Made by a program: the position numbers and the translations under genes. This document shows, one piece after another, positions 12,246 through 26,585 of a DNA stretch of 64,000 nt. Each line of letters opens with the position of its first letter. Position 1 is the first letter of the stretch. This DNA comes from Mugil cephalus (taxonomy: Eukaryota; Chordata; Actinopteri; Mugiliformes; Mugilidae), in contig NC_061789.1 in assembly GCF_022458985.1 (NCBI RefSeq), positions 13,796,357-13,860,356 of the forward strand, in the 5' to 3' direction. Under the pieces are notes generated by a model that saw only the letters and a program-made list of their open reading frames with translations, did no database searches and had not been told where the DNA came from.

Positions 12246-15015
12246 TTAACTTTTAACTGGAAGTGGTGTTTTTTTTTTTCTTGTGGTTTGTCTGGTGAGC
12301 GTCAAAGTAAAGGCCTCCTGCTATAACACCAGTATGAATGAGGACAAAAGCAGATCTAGATGCTGTTGCTGTTGATTGTCGCAACCTTAAGGCTCTTTTA
12401 GAGTCATTCATACTTGTGTGGTCATCAGTCTGCCTCACTCTGTAAAAACATCACCTAAATGCACGTCTGCGCTGTGTCTTTTTTGCCAGTCGGGTCAAAT
12501 TTTGTTTCTACTTTCACTTCACTTTCAACAGTGGAGACTGAAAGTTTTGCATTTGACTGAAGACAAGTCACACAACCTTCTCAGTTAACCTTCCTCAATG
12601 TGTTCCATCTTTATTGATCCAAAACAATCGAGAAGCAGCTTCAAATACTACAGCAGAAATACGCAACTAACCAAGTGGACCAATGGCAACTCTTGTGGTC
12701 TGTGGCATCATGATGTGTAAGAACATTTCTGGGGAGGTGAACGTCAGGCTGCGGCGTTAGGATCTGTGTAAAAAAGCCTAAAACGCCTATTAGCATAGAA
12801 CATAAAGCTACAGCAAATGACTTTGTTTACCTTGGCGCAAAGACAAGAAACTGTCCGAAAAAGACTTGATGCAACACATTCATTAGAGGGCTTTCCAAGT
12901 GCGCCGGAGCAGAAGCAGCTGAAGGTTGCCGTTTCCAAACAGCCTAGATTCAAATTCATCATGATCTCATCTAACTTTGCTTAACTACTTTTAATTTTAG
13001 TCGATAAAAATGTGCTGTCTATGATCTAGAGGTTGTTTGGCAAAGTGTTTGTGTACTGCGGTATGTATTTCTCACCCACACGGACCTGAAATGTTTCAGT
13101 TGTAATCTATACGTCCATCTTAAGCCTGGAATCGCAGCCCAGAGCCTATAGTTCTATGGCTGGGCCCTGACAGCTTGGTGCCCACTCCCTTCTGCCGCCG
13201 TGTTATCCAGTTACAGTCGGGGCCACAGCCGCCAGACTCCGTGGAGCTGGCTGCGCTATCAGATGTCCCCAGAATGAAATGGGCCGTTTTATCACATTGC
13301 TCTGCGGCAGCTGTCTGCCAAGCATCCACATACCTGCAAAGGGAGATACACGACCCTCCTCGCGCCTCACCAGGAGGCCGAGCCGTCCGTCACAAGGCCG
13401 TCAAGACGGAGGAGAAGCCGGCGGCATCCTCTCAGGTACGCCAAGTTGGTTGGAGAGATGGAATTATGCCAGGAGTGCACTTTATTCACTCGGGTTAATT
13501 GACACACAGTCAGGAGGAGGCGACTTTAACGTGGACAGTTCGTCTTGAAGGAGAGAGAAGGACTGCACAGATGAGCAGCATGCAAGCCTTTAAATTTTTT
13601 GGAAAATCAAATTTCATGACATTTCGAAAGCCTCCGTGGCATTTAAGACGGCGTTTGATGATTACCTGCAGCAAAATCAGATAGCTGAAGGTGTCGGACT
13701 CCGCGAGGCAGAATACCCAACCATTAGGTTCATCAAAACAAATTAGAAAAATATAAATATAATTTCAATGTATGTTTATTTTGACGTTTTGTGTCATATA
13801 GTAGCCGGTGCTAATATATTTACTTTTAAACATAATGTCAGACTTGCATTACTGACACGTGATAAACCTCAGGAGACATACGTTTCACTTGATCTAAGGT
13901 ATAGATCTTCAACAGGGGGTCTGCGACCCCTATGGGGTCCACAGAGGTACTGCAGGGGGGCTGCAAAATCTTTGGTTGATTAGACTTTTTTTTTTCCCCA
14001 CAATTTTGCCCCACAAGTTTTTTAAATACACATTAACAAAAATCCAACATATTTTAGTAGTATTTAGCTTTGTTTAAAATGAAAACTGTCAAGGAAATAA
14101 TTATATGTATAGAAAAGGAAAGTAATTGACAGCTCGACAGTTTTAACGTTGTGATTGGCACAGTAGCGATAGTGGGCGGGGCCTACTGTGTACAGGAGGC
14201 TTAGATTGAACAAAAAAAAGAATATTTGAACCTGTGTATTATTTGAATAGCTTATGATTGAATGCAAAAATTATAATAATAATGTATATTCATAAGTAGT
14301 TTAATATAGAACACATATAGTAGGTAGGGGGTCCCTACTTAATCTCTCCATCAGTTTGGGGGTCCTCGGCCCAGAAAAACGTTGAAGACCCCGTTTTGTC
14401 CATTGAAGAAGGACAACATTAGACACTAACCTTTTGCTGCCTCGTCAGATAGCTGTCAGTCATCCCAGAGTGACATTTAAAAACTATTCTCTTTTTCCCT
14501 GACAGGGTAATTTCCTTTCCCGATAAACAGAAACGAAAAGCGCTGCTCTGTACGCTAAGTCACCTTTCACTCTGGCCTCATTTCCTGGCTTGAACGGCGA
14601 CGTCCTGACCTCCTTTGTGGAGTGATATGTATTGCCAAGTAAAAGGGAAAAGACAGATCAAGGAAATGTGGTTATCTTCCACAGAGGAATCATCTAGAGG
14701 TGCCCAGAGGAAATATAACCCATGTTACAAGAGGTTTCACTCACGACAGTATAATACATGAACCGTGCTATATGCTGGTCGTTCATTGGGCGAGACTCGT
14801 GAAGGGAAGTGATCCATCAAAAGAGCAATAAAAGCAATAAACTAATTAGACACGGACCTCGGACCATAAACTCTGGCCTGGCCATGTCCAATTGGTTACA
14901 GGCATTTTAATGGTTTGTTTGAGTGATCACTTTGGTCAGTTATATCAACCTAACAGAGTTTAATAGCCTTTAATCAGCAGAAAAGCCTTGCTCATGGAGC
15001 TAATGAGTTCAGTCA
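12246..15015. other. Spacer between the convergent genes gprc5b and iqck
   Basis: No coding exon recognised. The only identifiable item is a hAT-like short element at 13905-14397. Variant poly(A) signals ATTAAA for iqck on the minus strand occur at 14959-14964 and 14969-14974, about 45-55 bases past its stop codon. Confidence 0.5.
13905..14397. mobile_element. Non-autonomous hAT-like element, copy 1
   Basis: The ends are imperfect inverted copies: 'tcttcaacagggggtct' on the left and 'aacgttgaagaccccg' on the right. This is the CAGGGGTC/TTCAACG style of many fish hAT short elements. Internal blocks 'ggcctactgtgtacagg' and 'ccaacatattttagta' recur in the copy at 31.86 kb; the second also recurs at 41.1 kb. 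No transposase frame is present. The family assignment rests on terminal style only. Confidence 0.6.
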
Positions 15016-18000
15016 TCACCAGGTCAGGTTGCTAGTTCCTAGTAAAGATGGAGATGCTGCAGTGAGGGATAGATCCAGCGGGTGGCTGGGGGTCAGCCAC
15101 TCACCGGCCTCCGGGGTCATCTGGGGGGTGGGGGACGCGTTGGGTGCAGTGCTCAGGGGAGTGGCAGGAACAACTTGGATGGACACGTCAGAGTCGTCGG
15201 GCTGAGGGCTTTCTGGAAAATCTGTCATGACCGAACCCACTGGAAACGAAACAAAAGAAACGCATCTTCTTTATGTTTGTAGTGAAAACTGTAATACGTT
15301 CATAATTTAGTGCAGATCGGAACTAAAAACATTAGGGGAAAATCTCAGACTTTTAAAAAATTAAAGGCTCACGACTTGTCAGACAGACTCTTAAATGTGC
15401 CTGGAAAGCTTTTCTGTGTGAGGGTATATGTATTTTTAGATTTTGCAGAACCTTTTCACTCCGGTCTTATCAGAATATGAGTCTGGTAAAAACTACTGAG
15501 ATTTCATCAAGTGGCATACTTAAACCGATACAGAGAACAAAAAATAGCTCCGCATGCAACTGGATAGTTCCACAACCGATCAGTGTTGTATTCAACTCAA
15601 TGGTTCTCAGATGACATAGATGATTATATCGCTGTTACTCTTCTCAAAAAGCTCTAAACGTTGTAACTGGACTGGTTTATCTTTGCTGTAGCATAAATAG
15701 TTATCAACAGAGGAACAACTTTCCACCGCAAAAACATTAGTTCGTCTGTCTTCCAGGCCAAGTTCAAACCCAAATGTAGCAACAATAGCAGCTAATTCTT
15801 TTTTTCAAGAGAATTTTTGTAACTTTTTTCCTTATTACTTTGTCCGAATTCAAGTTGTAAGTGACGGGAAAATGAGCCGGTAGCTGACGTTTTCTCACTG
15901 TGACAGCTGCTAAAACTTACGTGGTTGCCCTTTGCCATCAGCTGGTGCAAGAAAATGGGTTTGACAAGATGAAAGCAAACATTTGATTGATCAAATTTTA
16001 GCCATCTCTACCTTAAACAAGAGCCACCAACAGATTGGAAATCATGGAAGAAGGTTAATTTGCTTTGTTTTAAAGCTTGTGTTGTTTTTAGCTAATTACA
16101 TTTTTTTTTTTTTTTTGGACTTTTAGGCTTTTAGGGTTTTAGTATTATCCGGCCAACATACGTACTAATGGAGCCTCTTCTACTTTTTTGTTTTTTAATC
16201 ATCTAAAAATGTGTTTTCCTGTCTCAGATATGATGTCATGGTGTCATGCTACAGTCAAGGACAGTCATGCCGTGATTCATGAGCTGTTGAGAGCTACACC
16301 TGTCCAGAGAGCTGTCACCTATTGACCTATCAGTGTGAGCCCGCTGTTGGCCTCATTGTTTTTCCTCTCCGTCTCTAACTAATGCTGATTTCAGACCACG
16401 TTACGGCAGAAGCGGTATCGCACGCTGGTCTCGCCGGGTCAAATGAGATGAGAGCAGCTGTTGCCGGGATCGACTTAAAGTGCGTGCATACAGTAGGAAT
16501 CTCTCCCACTCTCTACCTCTGTCCCTGAACCAAACATGGGGTCGTCCATCTGTCACTGTCAGAGTTCATCATTCAAAACAGCAGTCAGCAAACAGCAAAC
16601 CATTCTTCTCACTTCCTCCTTCTCTCTGTGTGACATTAATGATTCTGCTGAAGAGATCAGAAATGGTTTCTATTCGGGACGGCAGTCTGGGTGTACTCAC
16701 ACACTCTTATCCACACACACACACATACAGGCCCCCTGCTAAAATGTCAGGTCAGCAGCGGCTGTAGCAGAAGTTAGCAGCAGCAGCACAGTGTGGCTGT
16801 GGCACCCGGGTGGAAGAATGTTCGTCACGCTGTCACGGCTGCAGCGAGCCGCCCTTTGTTTAGTGGAATGTGTCAGTGTGGAAACAACCTGCGCTTATGA
16901 TGATGTTGCTGAAAAAAAAAAAAAGACAAAAAAACCTCCGGAGACACTACGGTGACCTGCTCTGATGTGCACGTTTGAAAGCGCCACAGCCCTGAAGCAC
17001 GCCCCACTGAATAAATGGTCATTTGTCTTGGTTAAGTATGAAGAGAACAATGTGTTAAATCTTACTTTATTTTACAGTCAGTCTCACCATAACTGCAGCC
17101 AGTGGGTTGCTTATTCTAAACTAACTGTATTGCTTTTTTATGTGTTTATCGTTATTTTTTATTGCTCCCATTTAGAACTGGTCCAGTATAAACAGTCATT
17201 TATCAAGCGATTGCAAATGACCTCATTTAACATCCTTTTTATTACAGAAAAGTAGTGAAACACACTTAAATGAGAGATTGCACTTTTATGGAGACGTGAT
17301 GAAATCCTTCTGGTTTTTGGTTGGGGAATAAATAGTGCTTTCATCTGTAACTGAGACGTGGGGTTATCTTGTTAGTCTTGTGTGTGCATGGATGTTCTAA
17401 AACCTGGATTTTTCACAAAATAATGTGTTATTTTTAGCTTTCCATTTAGATTATCGTGTGCACTGGATGACTACTTTTCATACATTTGTAACCTGTGTCC
17501 CGTACAGTTACACTTTTTTCTTTTTTCAGTAAACACACTATACTAGCAGATTTAATGGTCATTACATTAGTTCACCATGCGAGCATGGTAAGTTGCTAAT
17601 TGCAACAAAGGCCAGAGGTGACAGGAATATAATTAGGTATTAGGTCATATGGTACATCATAGTATGGAGGCATTAGTCACTTAGATCTGATGATGCTCTT
17701 GTGAGTTAATTATGAAGCAGATATTCTGTCATCTTATTTGGTTATATGTGGTTATTTCGACCCCTTTTTTTAATTTAAAAGCTAAAATTGTATTTTTCCA
17801 TTCAGTAGAACTCGGTCTCCTGTTTGTTATTTGTGTGATTTAAGTGCACGGTGCCTGTTTATATTTCCAAGGACAAAGTTTAGTCACTATCCTTGAGCTC
17901 TAAATGCCAGTCAGTCACAGCGGACATGGCTCTGCATTCTCAGCTGCTCTGCCCTGTCCGTCATGTGTGCGCACACACAGAAATGTACATTTACTCCGCA

Positions 18001-21000
18001 CGCACACACACACACACCATTATTGCACACTTCTCTCTGCCTTGGTCTCTTCACTCCAAAACTCTTTCTTCACATGTATCCCCCAGCCCCCATCCCCTGC
18101 CATATCTGTAAAGCGAGCGCAGCTTGAGCCCCGCAGACATTCTCTTTCTCTATTTCATTTGTGATCTACTCTCACTTCCTTTATCTCCATCGCTGCCCTC
18201 ATTCTCTCTGTGTGTCACTGCTCCCACGATCTTCATTGTTCGGCTTCGACATCAAAGCAGCGCCGGGATGAACTCCGTTATCGCTGCAGCAATTTGTGTG
18301 AAACTCTATCACGGACTGACGCAGCACGCGGTGCGTGTATTTGTGTAAACGTTGAATAGTATGAATCGGGTCGATACCTGTGCGTCCTCTAGTGCACATT
18401 AACGCCGTGGCGGCATCCTGCCTGCATGTGAGCAGCTGGTGTCGGACGCAGGAAAGATCAATGGTATTATGTTGCTACCAAGCTCGAGGCCTGGCAATCA
18501 GCGATACCATGTGTGTTTGAACAGTGTGTGTTTGTGCGTCTTCACCTCGGCTCTCATGTTTTGCCCAGAACCGCTCCACAGTCTTGGCGATGTCGTGGCT
18601 TTCCCTCAGTTCCTTCTGCCACTGGCGCAGCTCCTGCACATCTGGCCGCGCCCTGACCTGCACACGTGTGGAGGCGGCACATGCACAGATTGACATAAGC
18701 AAATGCGATCGATAGGTTCATTGAGCTGCGAGCTAATCAGAGCAAATAAAAAAAAGCAAGCGTCGTTTAAAGTGGCACGTTCGCCGTCATATATTGATTC
18801 GTGTGGTGGCTTGTTTACTGTGGAAGGAAACACCACAACTTGCATACTTTATTGCGTACTGGGGCGAAACAACTAAACAAAAACATGCCATTTTCTTGGC
18901 TGTAGTTAGTTTTAAACTTTTACATGCGTTATGTTTTTAATCTTGTATCTTATTTGGTTTAAATGACTGTTTTTTAATATGCTCTGTACTCTTAACATAA
19001 CTACAGTAATAAGCTTATTAATGTGCGTCATTTGAAACGCCATCTTTCCATAATTAAGGTTTATTAATGTTATCATGAAGAGGCCCTTAACCATTACGCA
19101 TGTCATTCATATGAACTCACAATCAGTGCTGTGTGTGTTACGTAAGAGTTTGCCACTATTTATAGTAATTAAGCGCATCGATGGGTGCGTGTGTTTGTGC
19201 GCCGTACACACCAACGGGTAAAAACTCGGATGCGGATTCGCGCGGCCCATTAAGTGTCAATAAGCCGTCTGTGATTCTTCTCTCTGTACAGGCTGTAGCT
19301 GCCATGAATTACGCTTTTGTTCTCAGAGGAAGCCCCCGTTGTTGGTTGTGTGTGGGCTGCTTGGTTTCCTGAGAGATTACCAAGCAGGTTTGCTGTTTAA
19401 GATGAAAAGAAAACGTCCCTAAAGAGCTCACCCTCCTCCTCCTCTTCCCACTCCTCCTCCTCATCCTCAGGCCTCCTTCTTCTTCCTTTTTTTTTTTTCC
19501 TTCTAACCCTTCTGTCCTCCTTCTTCCCAGGTGTGCCACTCCTAAATCTTACACGTTTCATCTTTCTCCATCTACATCGCATTCCCTCCAACCTCTACTC
19601 TCCCTTGCCCCCACTGCTCCATTCGACCCCAGCTTTCTCCCAAGTGCCTTGTTGTGTGGTCACAATAGGGATGCTATTAGTGGGAATGAAAGTGGGCCTG
19701 TTATATAAGGCAGTGGATTTAGGAACGGGTAAGACGTGTGAGCGCCAATAGTTAATTCACTGGGTGTCACAGTGAGGCGAACAGGCCTTCTGCTGATGGG
19801 AGCGAACCATAGAAATGGAAATGAGGGGTGAGGGTCAGGGAGGATTTGGTGTGGGGGGGGTTGGAGTCTGTTTGTTCACCATCGCTTGTGTGTTCTGCTC
19901 GGGTCTGTGTGCCATTTCTACCCCGTGTCACTTTTCACTGGTGCCCTCCATAAATCTCACGTCTCCTTTTTCTGCTTCTATTTCCGTCCTCTAAATCAAG
20001 GGAATTTTTGATGGCCGTGGAGCCACCGCTTTTTTATCGCCCGCCGCACAACGCACCAACAGAATCAACCGTGCTTCTTAGAAAGCTGACTTTGAATATA
20101 AAAGCTTTCCACAGGATGCTGACAGTTCTGTGTGTGACGGCGGGAGACAAAGAGCTGGGCTGAGCTGAGCGCGTGTGTGTGTGTGTGTGTGCGTAAAGTG
20201 TTTTGAGGCCCTGTCTGTGCGCATCAGCACATCTGATTAGCGGAGGTGGGGTATTGTTTTGACTCGCGAAGCCGGTCGAGGACTTTGAGTGTGTTTATTT
20301 ACGCCGCGTGGGAGCTTATGCACGTTTGTATTTGGGTGCCTGAAACCAAATTGTGTTCTTTTGCGTCTATTCATCTCCCGAGTGAGCATTTGCCAACACG
20401 GGGTTGCGATCATCCATGTCGCTGCACACGTGGCAGACTCTGGTTTAGTGTACATGTGAGTCCATCCCCTCATGCTGTGTGTTTGCATGACGACTAGGAT
20501 TAGAGTGATTAGACATATTACCAATGCATTGCAAGGTCACAGAGATCCACATGCGTTCTTGCAAACTATGAAACAAATTTACACCGCCGCAAGCAGAACC
20601 CCCAACATATTCTCAAATTGTATACATCCGTGCGGCGACACAAACCGTGCGCACACTTTCTCACGCAGTCCCACTGCAAAGCCTTTCAAGCCGCATTCCT
20701 TTTTGTGCAAAGCTGCCTGTGAGACTGAGCCCCTCTCCCGGTCTCACACTCGGGCGGCGGCACAATAGCTCCTGTTTGGGGGGGATCTGGCTGCTGCAAT
20801 ATCGCAAGCAACGCCGCCACGTTACATAAAGACACAGCCACAGTCTGCTCTGTCTGCCCTTCACACTCCCCACCCCACCCCAGCACCAATCCATCATCTC
20901 TTTGTTGACCAATTCTCTTTAAATCGTGGACGACATTGGAAATCACAGGACGAAGTGCAGCACCTAATTTTGGAGCGTGACCCGACAGCCCCTGTGCAGT

Positions 21001-24000
21001 GAGGACTGAGCAAAGACATCAGCTACCGAATGTCCTGTGACATATTTCCTACACGTGGCGCGTCACTGACTCAACATCAATTCAAACCATTCGTCTATCG
21101 CTTCATCGGACCATTCATCTGGAATCACAGACCTACTTCTGCGGTTCTGCCGGTGAGCGCGCGCGCGTTTGTGTCTGGGCGCGCGCCAGATTCTTTCAAC
21201 CAGCTCCATTAGTTCACGTCAAGTAGAATACCAATCAGCCCTCGCAGTGCCCCATTTCTTAACAATAACTGGGTCTGCTAGTCCGAGGGAGACTTTTCTC
21301 TGAATTTCCCTCGCGTAGGGGAAATGAAGAGGCTGCCGTATTGAGTCAATATCACCTCAGTTCCCATGAAAATGAAATAAGTATATGGTTTTAAGGCAAA
21401 GGTTTGGCATTTGGGGATATATGCTTTTTTCTGTTGAGCACTGGTTGAGAAGATCCACCCACTGCGATGTCTGCCCAGTAAATGCTCCCTCTGAAAAGTC
21501 TGCTTAACAAACAATAAAAAAGCAAAAATGGGAAGCAGCTGGCCTTGCTCTATTAAGTGATACATCCAAACAAAAACTCCGTCTCTCCACTTTGTTGACC
21601 TTTTCATTGGTCTTCTGTCCACTAACCACTGGGCCGATTCTAGACCCACTGTCACTGTTCCTCACTGATGCAGCCTTGAAAAGCGATTGCAACACGGGCG
21701 TCCATTCCTATAGAAAAAGCACTGAAAATTTGTAATAACAGAGTCTAGAGTTAACGTGGAGGTTAGCAACTGTGCTAATGTTGACAGGGACTGGAAAGGT
21801 TTTCAGTTTTTATGCATGTTTTTTCCACACAGTTAATAGTTTCAGTGTTAACCAAGGTTTTTAACGTCTGTGGGAACGGACCCCTGCATTGTTGCTGTTT
21901 GTCCAACCTTGCAACAGTAACAGTCTGGACTTGAAAAAGGGTCGAAGTCCTCTGATTGGAGGTCAGCCGAACCATCAGAAGGCCAACAGAGGGTCAATGG
22001 ATGTTTTCTTTGTCATAGTTTAATCTGTACAAAATCAGGAGTCATGTGTTGTACTATTTCTAGGCTGAGAGCAGCCTGGAGCCGCCTCTGGCTTCCTGAC
22101 TGCTTCCACGGAACTAGACAAGCGTCGAGCTCTAATTTTAATATTTATCGGACATATACTGTGCATGTGTGAAATCAGACTTCACAAAGTGAATGAGTGT
22201 ATTTCTCCCTATATTGAATATGTGACAAAATCACATGTAACATGTGAAGGGCGTAAATAAGACAATCCCTAACAAACATTTAACAGGGTGTGAGTTAAAC
22301 TTGATTGGGCTGTAGAGAGATTTATTGTGATGGGTAATGTTTTTCTCTCCAGGATAATGCTGTGCTGCAGCCAGGACAAGGCAGGCCACAAGTGCTCGTG
22401 TGTAAGCTTAATAAATCTTCAGATGGACAATGTGGACATGATTAAGATAAAAGCCCGCTCCTCAGCGCGACCACACGCCCATAATACTGACAGCGAAGTG
22501 TGATGAGAATATCTTGCACAACAGTACACAGCTACTCCAGCTCAGCTGACTCCACTCGAGCAATCCTGAGAAGTCTTAGTGATCAGAGAGAGTGTGTGTG
22601 TGTGTGTGTACATATGTGTGCATTACAGTGGCAGGCATGGATGAATGGATTAGAGCCGTGCTAAGGCACAGAGTGTAAAGAAGATTATGTAATATGTTTA
22701 GACCCAGCAGCTCTTTACAGTTATATGTGAGTGAAACAAAAGACAATCGCATTGTCTGGGTCAGAGACGTGAGTCAGCGCGTGCGTCTCGGCGCGTACTA
22801 TCTCCGCCGCTGCTCTCCTTCCGTCCCCGGTGTTTGCATGAAACAGATTAATAACGGAGGGATAAAACTCCTCTCTGTGAAAGTGTTCTCCATCCCTGCT
22901 TCCTGGCCCTCAGTCAGTCTGTCTGTCTGTCTTCCTTAGCAGAATACTCATACGCACACCCTATGCAGTCAGCGCTGCGTCAGGCGGGTTATGTAACTGC
23001 TGAGAGTCGAAGTGTGAGGGGAAGAAAGAGGGTGTGTGTGTATGTGTGCGGAGGTGGGGGCACGGACGAGAACAGCATATTTTGAACTTATATTTAAAAT
23101 GTTTTTAAATAGAAAGACCCTCAGAATCTGTATTCTCTCTGTGCAGAATTTGCATGTTGTACCTTTGCCTTTCAGGGTCTCCAGCTCATCTCACTTTCCA
23201 CGTTGGGCTTTTTGATGATTCTCAATTGGCATCTTAGAGTTAAGGGTTCTTTGAAAGGTTGTTTGTTTGTTTGTTTCTTTGTCTCAGCCCTGTGACAGAA
23301 TGGCAACATATTCATGTTGTACATATCCCACCTCTCACCCACTAACAGCTGGGATAGGCTACTCCCACCTTAACCCTCTACAGGATAGGCAGTAATATAT
23401 AACGCATGGATGGACTGAGGCAGATTTTACTATAAATATACTTATAGAGTAAACAGATAATTCACTGGGGAATTTCGTAACAGGAGACATTAATGTGTTA
23501 ATTATTCACTGCCACACTCCCAGTGGGAGTTTCGCGGTGCTACACAGTCGACCCTGTTTGCGCCGCTGTTCTCGTCTCCGCTCCACTGCCCAGTGTGTTG
23601 TTAACTGCTGTTTCTCCCAAGTCAAGGTAAAAAGCAGAAACACTTAAACTCTTGTCTGGACTTTGCCAACCCAAAATATCCCCACCCTATGCATCTTAAA
23701 TAACTCATGATATTCCGCCTCGGTTGGTTCAGCAGGTTCGTACTCCATAACATCCATTGCGGGTCTCAGAGGCTTCAGTCATCTCTCTGTCTAATTTTGG
23801 CACGGCTGCATTTCCCCTAATCTTCCCCCTCTGCTAATCTGAGGCCATTTTGCAACATCAGCTTGCCTTTTGTCACCCATCTGATGATATTCCAAAAATA
23901 GCCCGAGCTTCTCCTTTCCACAAAATCCTCCCTCTCCCCCTCCAGTGGTAATCAGTTTCTTTCTGGCTATGCCTCTCTCTTCCTCTAGATCCCTTGGGGT

Positions 24001-26569
24001 GTCCGTCTGCACCACTATCAGCTATCACTATCAGTGGTCTTAGTTCGGGGTAAACAGAGTGAGGCTGACGGCTCACTGCTGCCTCCTAGTGCGAGCAGGA
24101 GCCGGTTAGATTTTGTGTCATATGAGGAAATGTCGCCCTCTGCAGTCCAAAACTGGACGCACACGTGGACTCATTGAACGCATCCTTCCTTCTCACCAAC
24201 GCAAATTTAGCTACAAGCCCACGTGTGCAAAAACAAAATGTAATTGTAAATGGCAGCCCAGCTGGCGTATTTTTCTCTCAATGGTTTATATGAGAATCCT
24301 CCCACGTGCACATATGCTAGAAAACAAGAGCTTTTGTTCGGGAAAAACAAAGCATGACCCTTGCTTGTCCACTGGACATTTTTGTTCGTCTGTGTGGAGA
24401 AATTGCTGTTGCTAGCCTCTGGTGGTGTCCGTCTATTTATATCGCAGCACAGAGCACTACAGAACGCAGCGCCCACACGAGAAGGAATTAAACCTTGGCA
24501 TCACCGATGACATAATCAAGCTGCTGAATGAAATTGTGACCCCTGTGGAAGAAGGCCTTTTTTAACCGAGATGGGACCGTACAGCAAGACTGGTCACTGG
24601 TCTAGAGCACACGCAGAAGGGCACCGATTGTATTACACACAGAGAAGCACACCAATCCACTATGGTCTTGTCAAGTAACTGCAGCATTCCTTCAGACTTT
24701 CTTCTTATTTCTTCTAACTATTTATTATAGTTTGGCAGGCAGCCATGGCTAAAGTTGTGTGTAAATATGAAGAAAGCCTTGTAATGTAGTATGCATCCAT
24801 GGTTAAACAACATCTTTTCACTTTTTCTTGGATTTTAATGTAAAACTTGCCTGATTTTTAAGACTCTATGTGTTTAGGTTTATTTTCAGAGCTGTATAAG
24901 AATCCTTTGCTTCGTTAACTACTTGCTGTAATAGGACAGAGAGCATGTAAACAGCAGTCTGCTTGCAGTCAGGTCCAGTTTACCTTGTATCCCCGCCAGA
25001 ATGCCTGGATGAGCAGAGCGGCTTGATCCTCGCTCAGCTGCAGAAACAGAGGAAGGGGAGGCCTGGGGCTAGAGGATGAGAAGAGAAGAAAGCACAATAA
25101 GACAGGATAGGAGGCTTATGAGACTGAATACACTTACTCACCAAAACATTAGGAATACTAGTGAAATGTGGCAAATGTATTCTGATATAACGGTCCTGTA
25201 TTAAATCCATCATCGTGATCATTCGTGAAGCTAACATCAAGTGCAATGAGCTGGAAAGTGAGCGGAGCCTGTTTATGTAAAGTTTTGTATGGATGCACGG
25301 CAGGTTGAGGAGACACTCACTGCACGCTGAGCCAGTCCTTGACAAAGGGGATGTTGTGAAATTTCACTGGGACCCGTCCTTGCCTACGGGGGTTATGGCT
25401 GCAAAAAAAAAAAAACAATATGCAATATGACATCTGAGAGGATTTTTCAATGTGAGTGTTACAGAATGCGGAGATTTGTTTATGTGTAAATGTGTTCTTA
25501 CTTGTAAAGCCACTCTGTTAGGAAATCCCATGGGTTAAAGGCTGTTATTTTCCTCTGAGACACAAAATAAAAGTAGGTTTCATTCAGAATATCTGCTGAT
25601 TACAGATCAGAGAATAAGTATAGTGCTTATTGAGGCCATGGTAAAGTTTAAATTATCTCACAACTACAGAATTTTATGTATCTAATTTATCATATTTTAT
25701 TAGTTGGTCACATGATTTGTGTGTAAAATCTTACAATAATTACAAATATTTACAGCAGTGCCATATTCCACCAATGCTGACACTCACTGGAAAACAATTG
25801 GGAAACAACATGCTTTATTGTTTTGGTCCTCGCCCTTCAGGTGCAAGTGGACGGCCAATTCTTAAACCGAAGAGTTGATTCTCCCGTGTTGAGCCATGCG
25901 TTTGTGAAGTTTTGTTTCCCCCAATTACCATAAAACAAGCCTGTGCATCCCTGACTGCAGTGAACTATATAAACAACATTGCTTTGACAATCTGGTAGAC
26001 CATCTGCCTTTGTTTTTATCTTGTTGTTAGATTTTGCTAGGCACGTTTTTCACATTCTGTGCAGTGCAAATAAATAAATGAAATAAAATATTCACTTTTT
26101 TTAATTAATTGGGTCATTTTAGCCTCTTGCTGGCTGTGGTTTTCAGAAGAAATACAGACCTCAAAACAGTCGTGATGCTGGGCTTCCCTCAGCAAAGCCT
26201 CCAATCCAGGAAACAACACAGGAAACACCATCTTCTCCAGGAAACGTGTGACATGACCTGACACAAATATAAAAGAGCAGAATTTATATATGAACCAGAT
26301 TAACAGGGACGTTTGCAAGAAGTGGCAACTCATCTTACGTTCATGGATTTGCGGAGGCGAAGTGGCTTCAGCTGTTGAGGTTCTGGGAGGACTGGGCTGC
26401 TCAGCTTCAAACTCTCCAAAAAGACACCAAACAAATACACTTATTTTTCATTTGTTATGTTTTTGTCTGTCTAAGTCTCTAAATCTTAAACACATAGCGC
26501 AGTTAATATCTTACCTTCACACACTTGTTGCCAGAGGGACTTTTCGACACCGATTGTCATCGCGGTCAT
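15016..26569 (-). CDS. iqck: IQCK, IQ motif-containing protein K
   Basis: Eight minus-strand coding exons join in phase to 257 aa (human about 287): 26569-26515, 26413-26339, 26257-26160, 25554-25502, 25398-25321, 25062-24984, 18657-18546 and 15239-15016. Family marks in order are LWQQVCEEFEAEQP (12-25), [12 protein letters not shown] (55-66), [13 protein letters not shown] (86-93) followed by [12 protein letters not shown], the IQ motif [14 protein letters not shown] (about 133-146 plus) and [11 protein letters not shown]. The FPVL...GL...LL plus [12 protein letters not shown] pattern resembles the Dpy-30 dimerisation helix pair. IQ motifs bind calmodulin or EF-hand light chains. The Ser/Pro-rich last exon is specific to this sequence. 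The donor of exon 3 (GAG/gtctgt) is weak but gives the right phase. The introns at 18658-24983 and 15240-18545 are long. The biochemical role of IQCK is not established. Confidence 0.92.
18658..24983. other. Long iqck intron, no nested gene seen
   Basis: About 6.3 kb between the IQ-motif exon and the next exon. It holds GT runs at 20171-20191 and 22592-22609 and a fragment of simple TTTG repeat near 23255-23280. A short piece resembling the common teleost repeat lies near 23340-23390 ('cagctgggataggct'). I recognise no coding exon on either strand. Confidence 0.5.
20171..20191 (+). repeat. GT dinucleotide microsatellite
   Basis: About ten GT units in the long iqck intron. Confidence 0.9.
25130..25235. 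mobile_element. Short fragment of a DNA transposon end
   Basis: The phrase 'ctcaccaaaacattagga' is characteristic of the ends of a mariner/Tc1-type element common in fish. Only this end is visible, inside an iqck intron. Confidence 0.4.
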
Positions 26570-26585
26570 TCTTCCTGTGTTCTCG

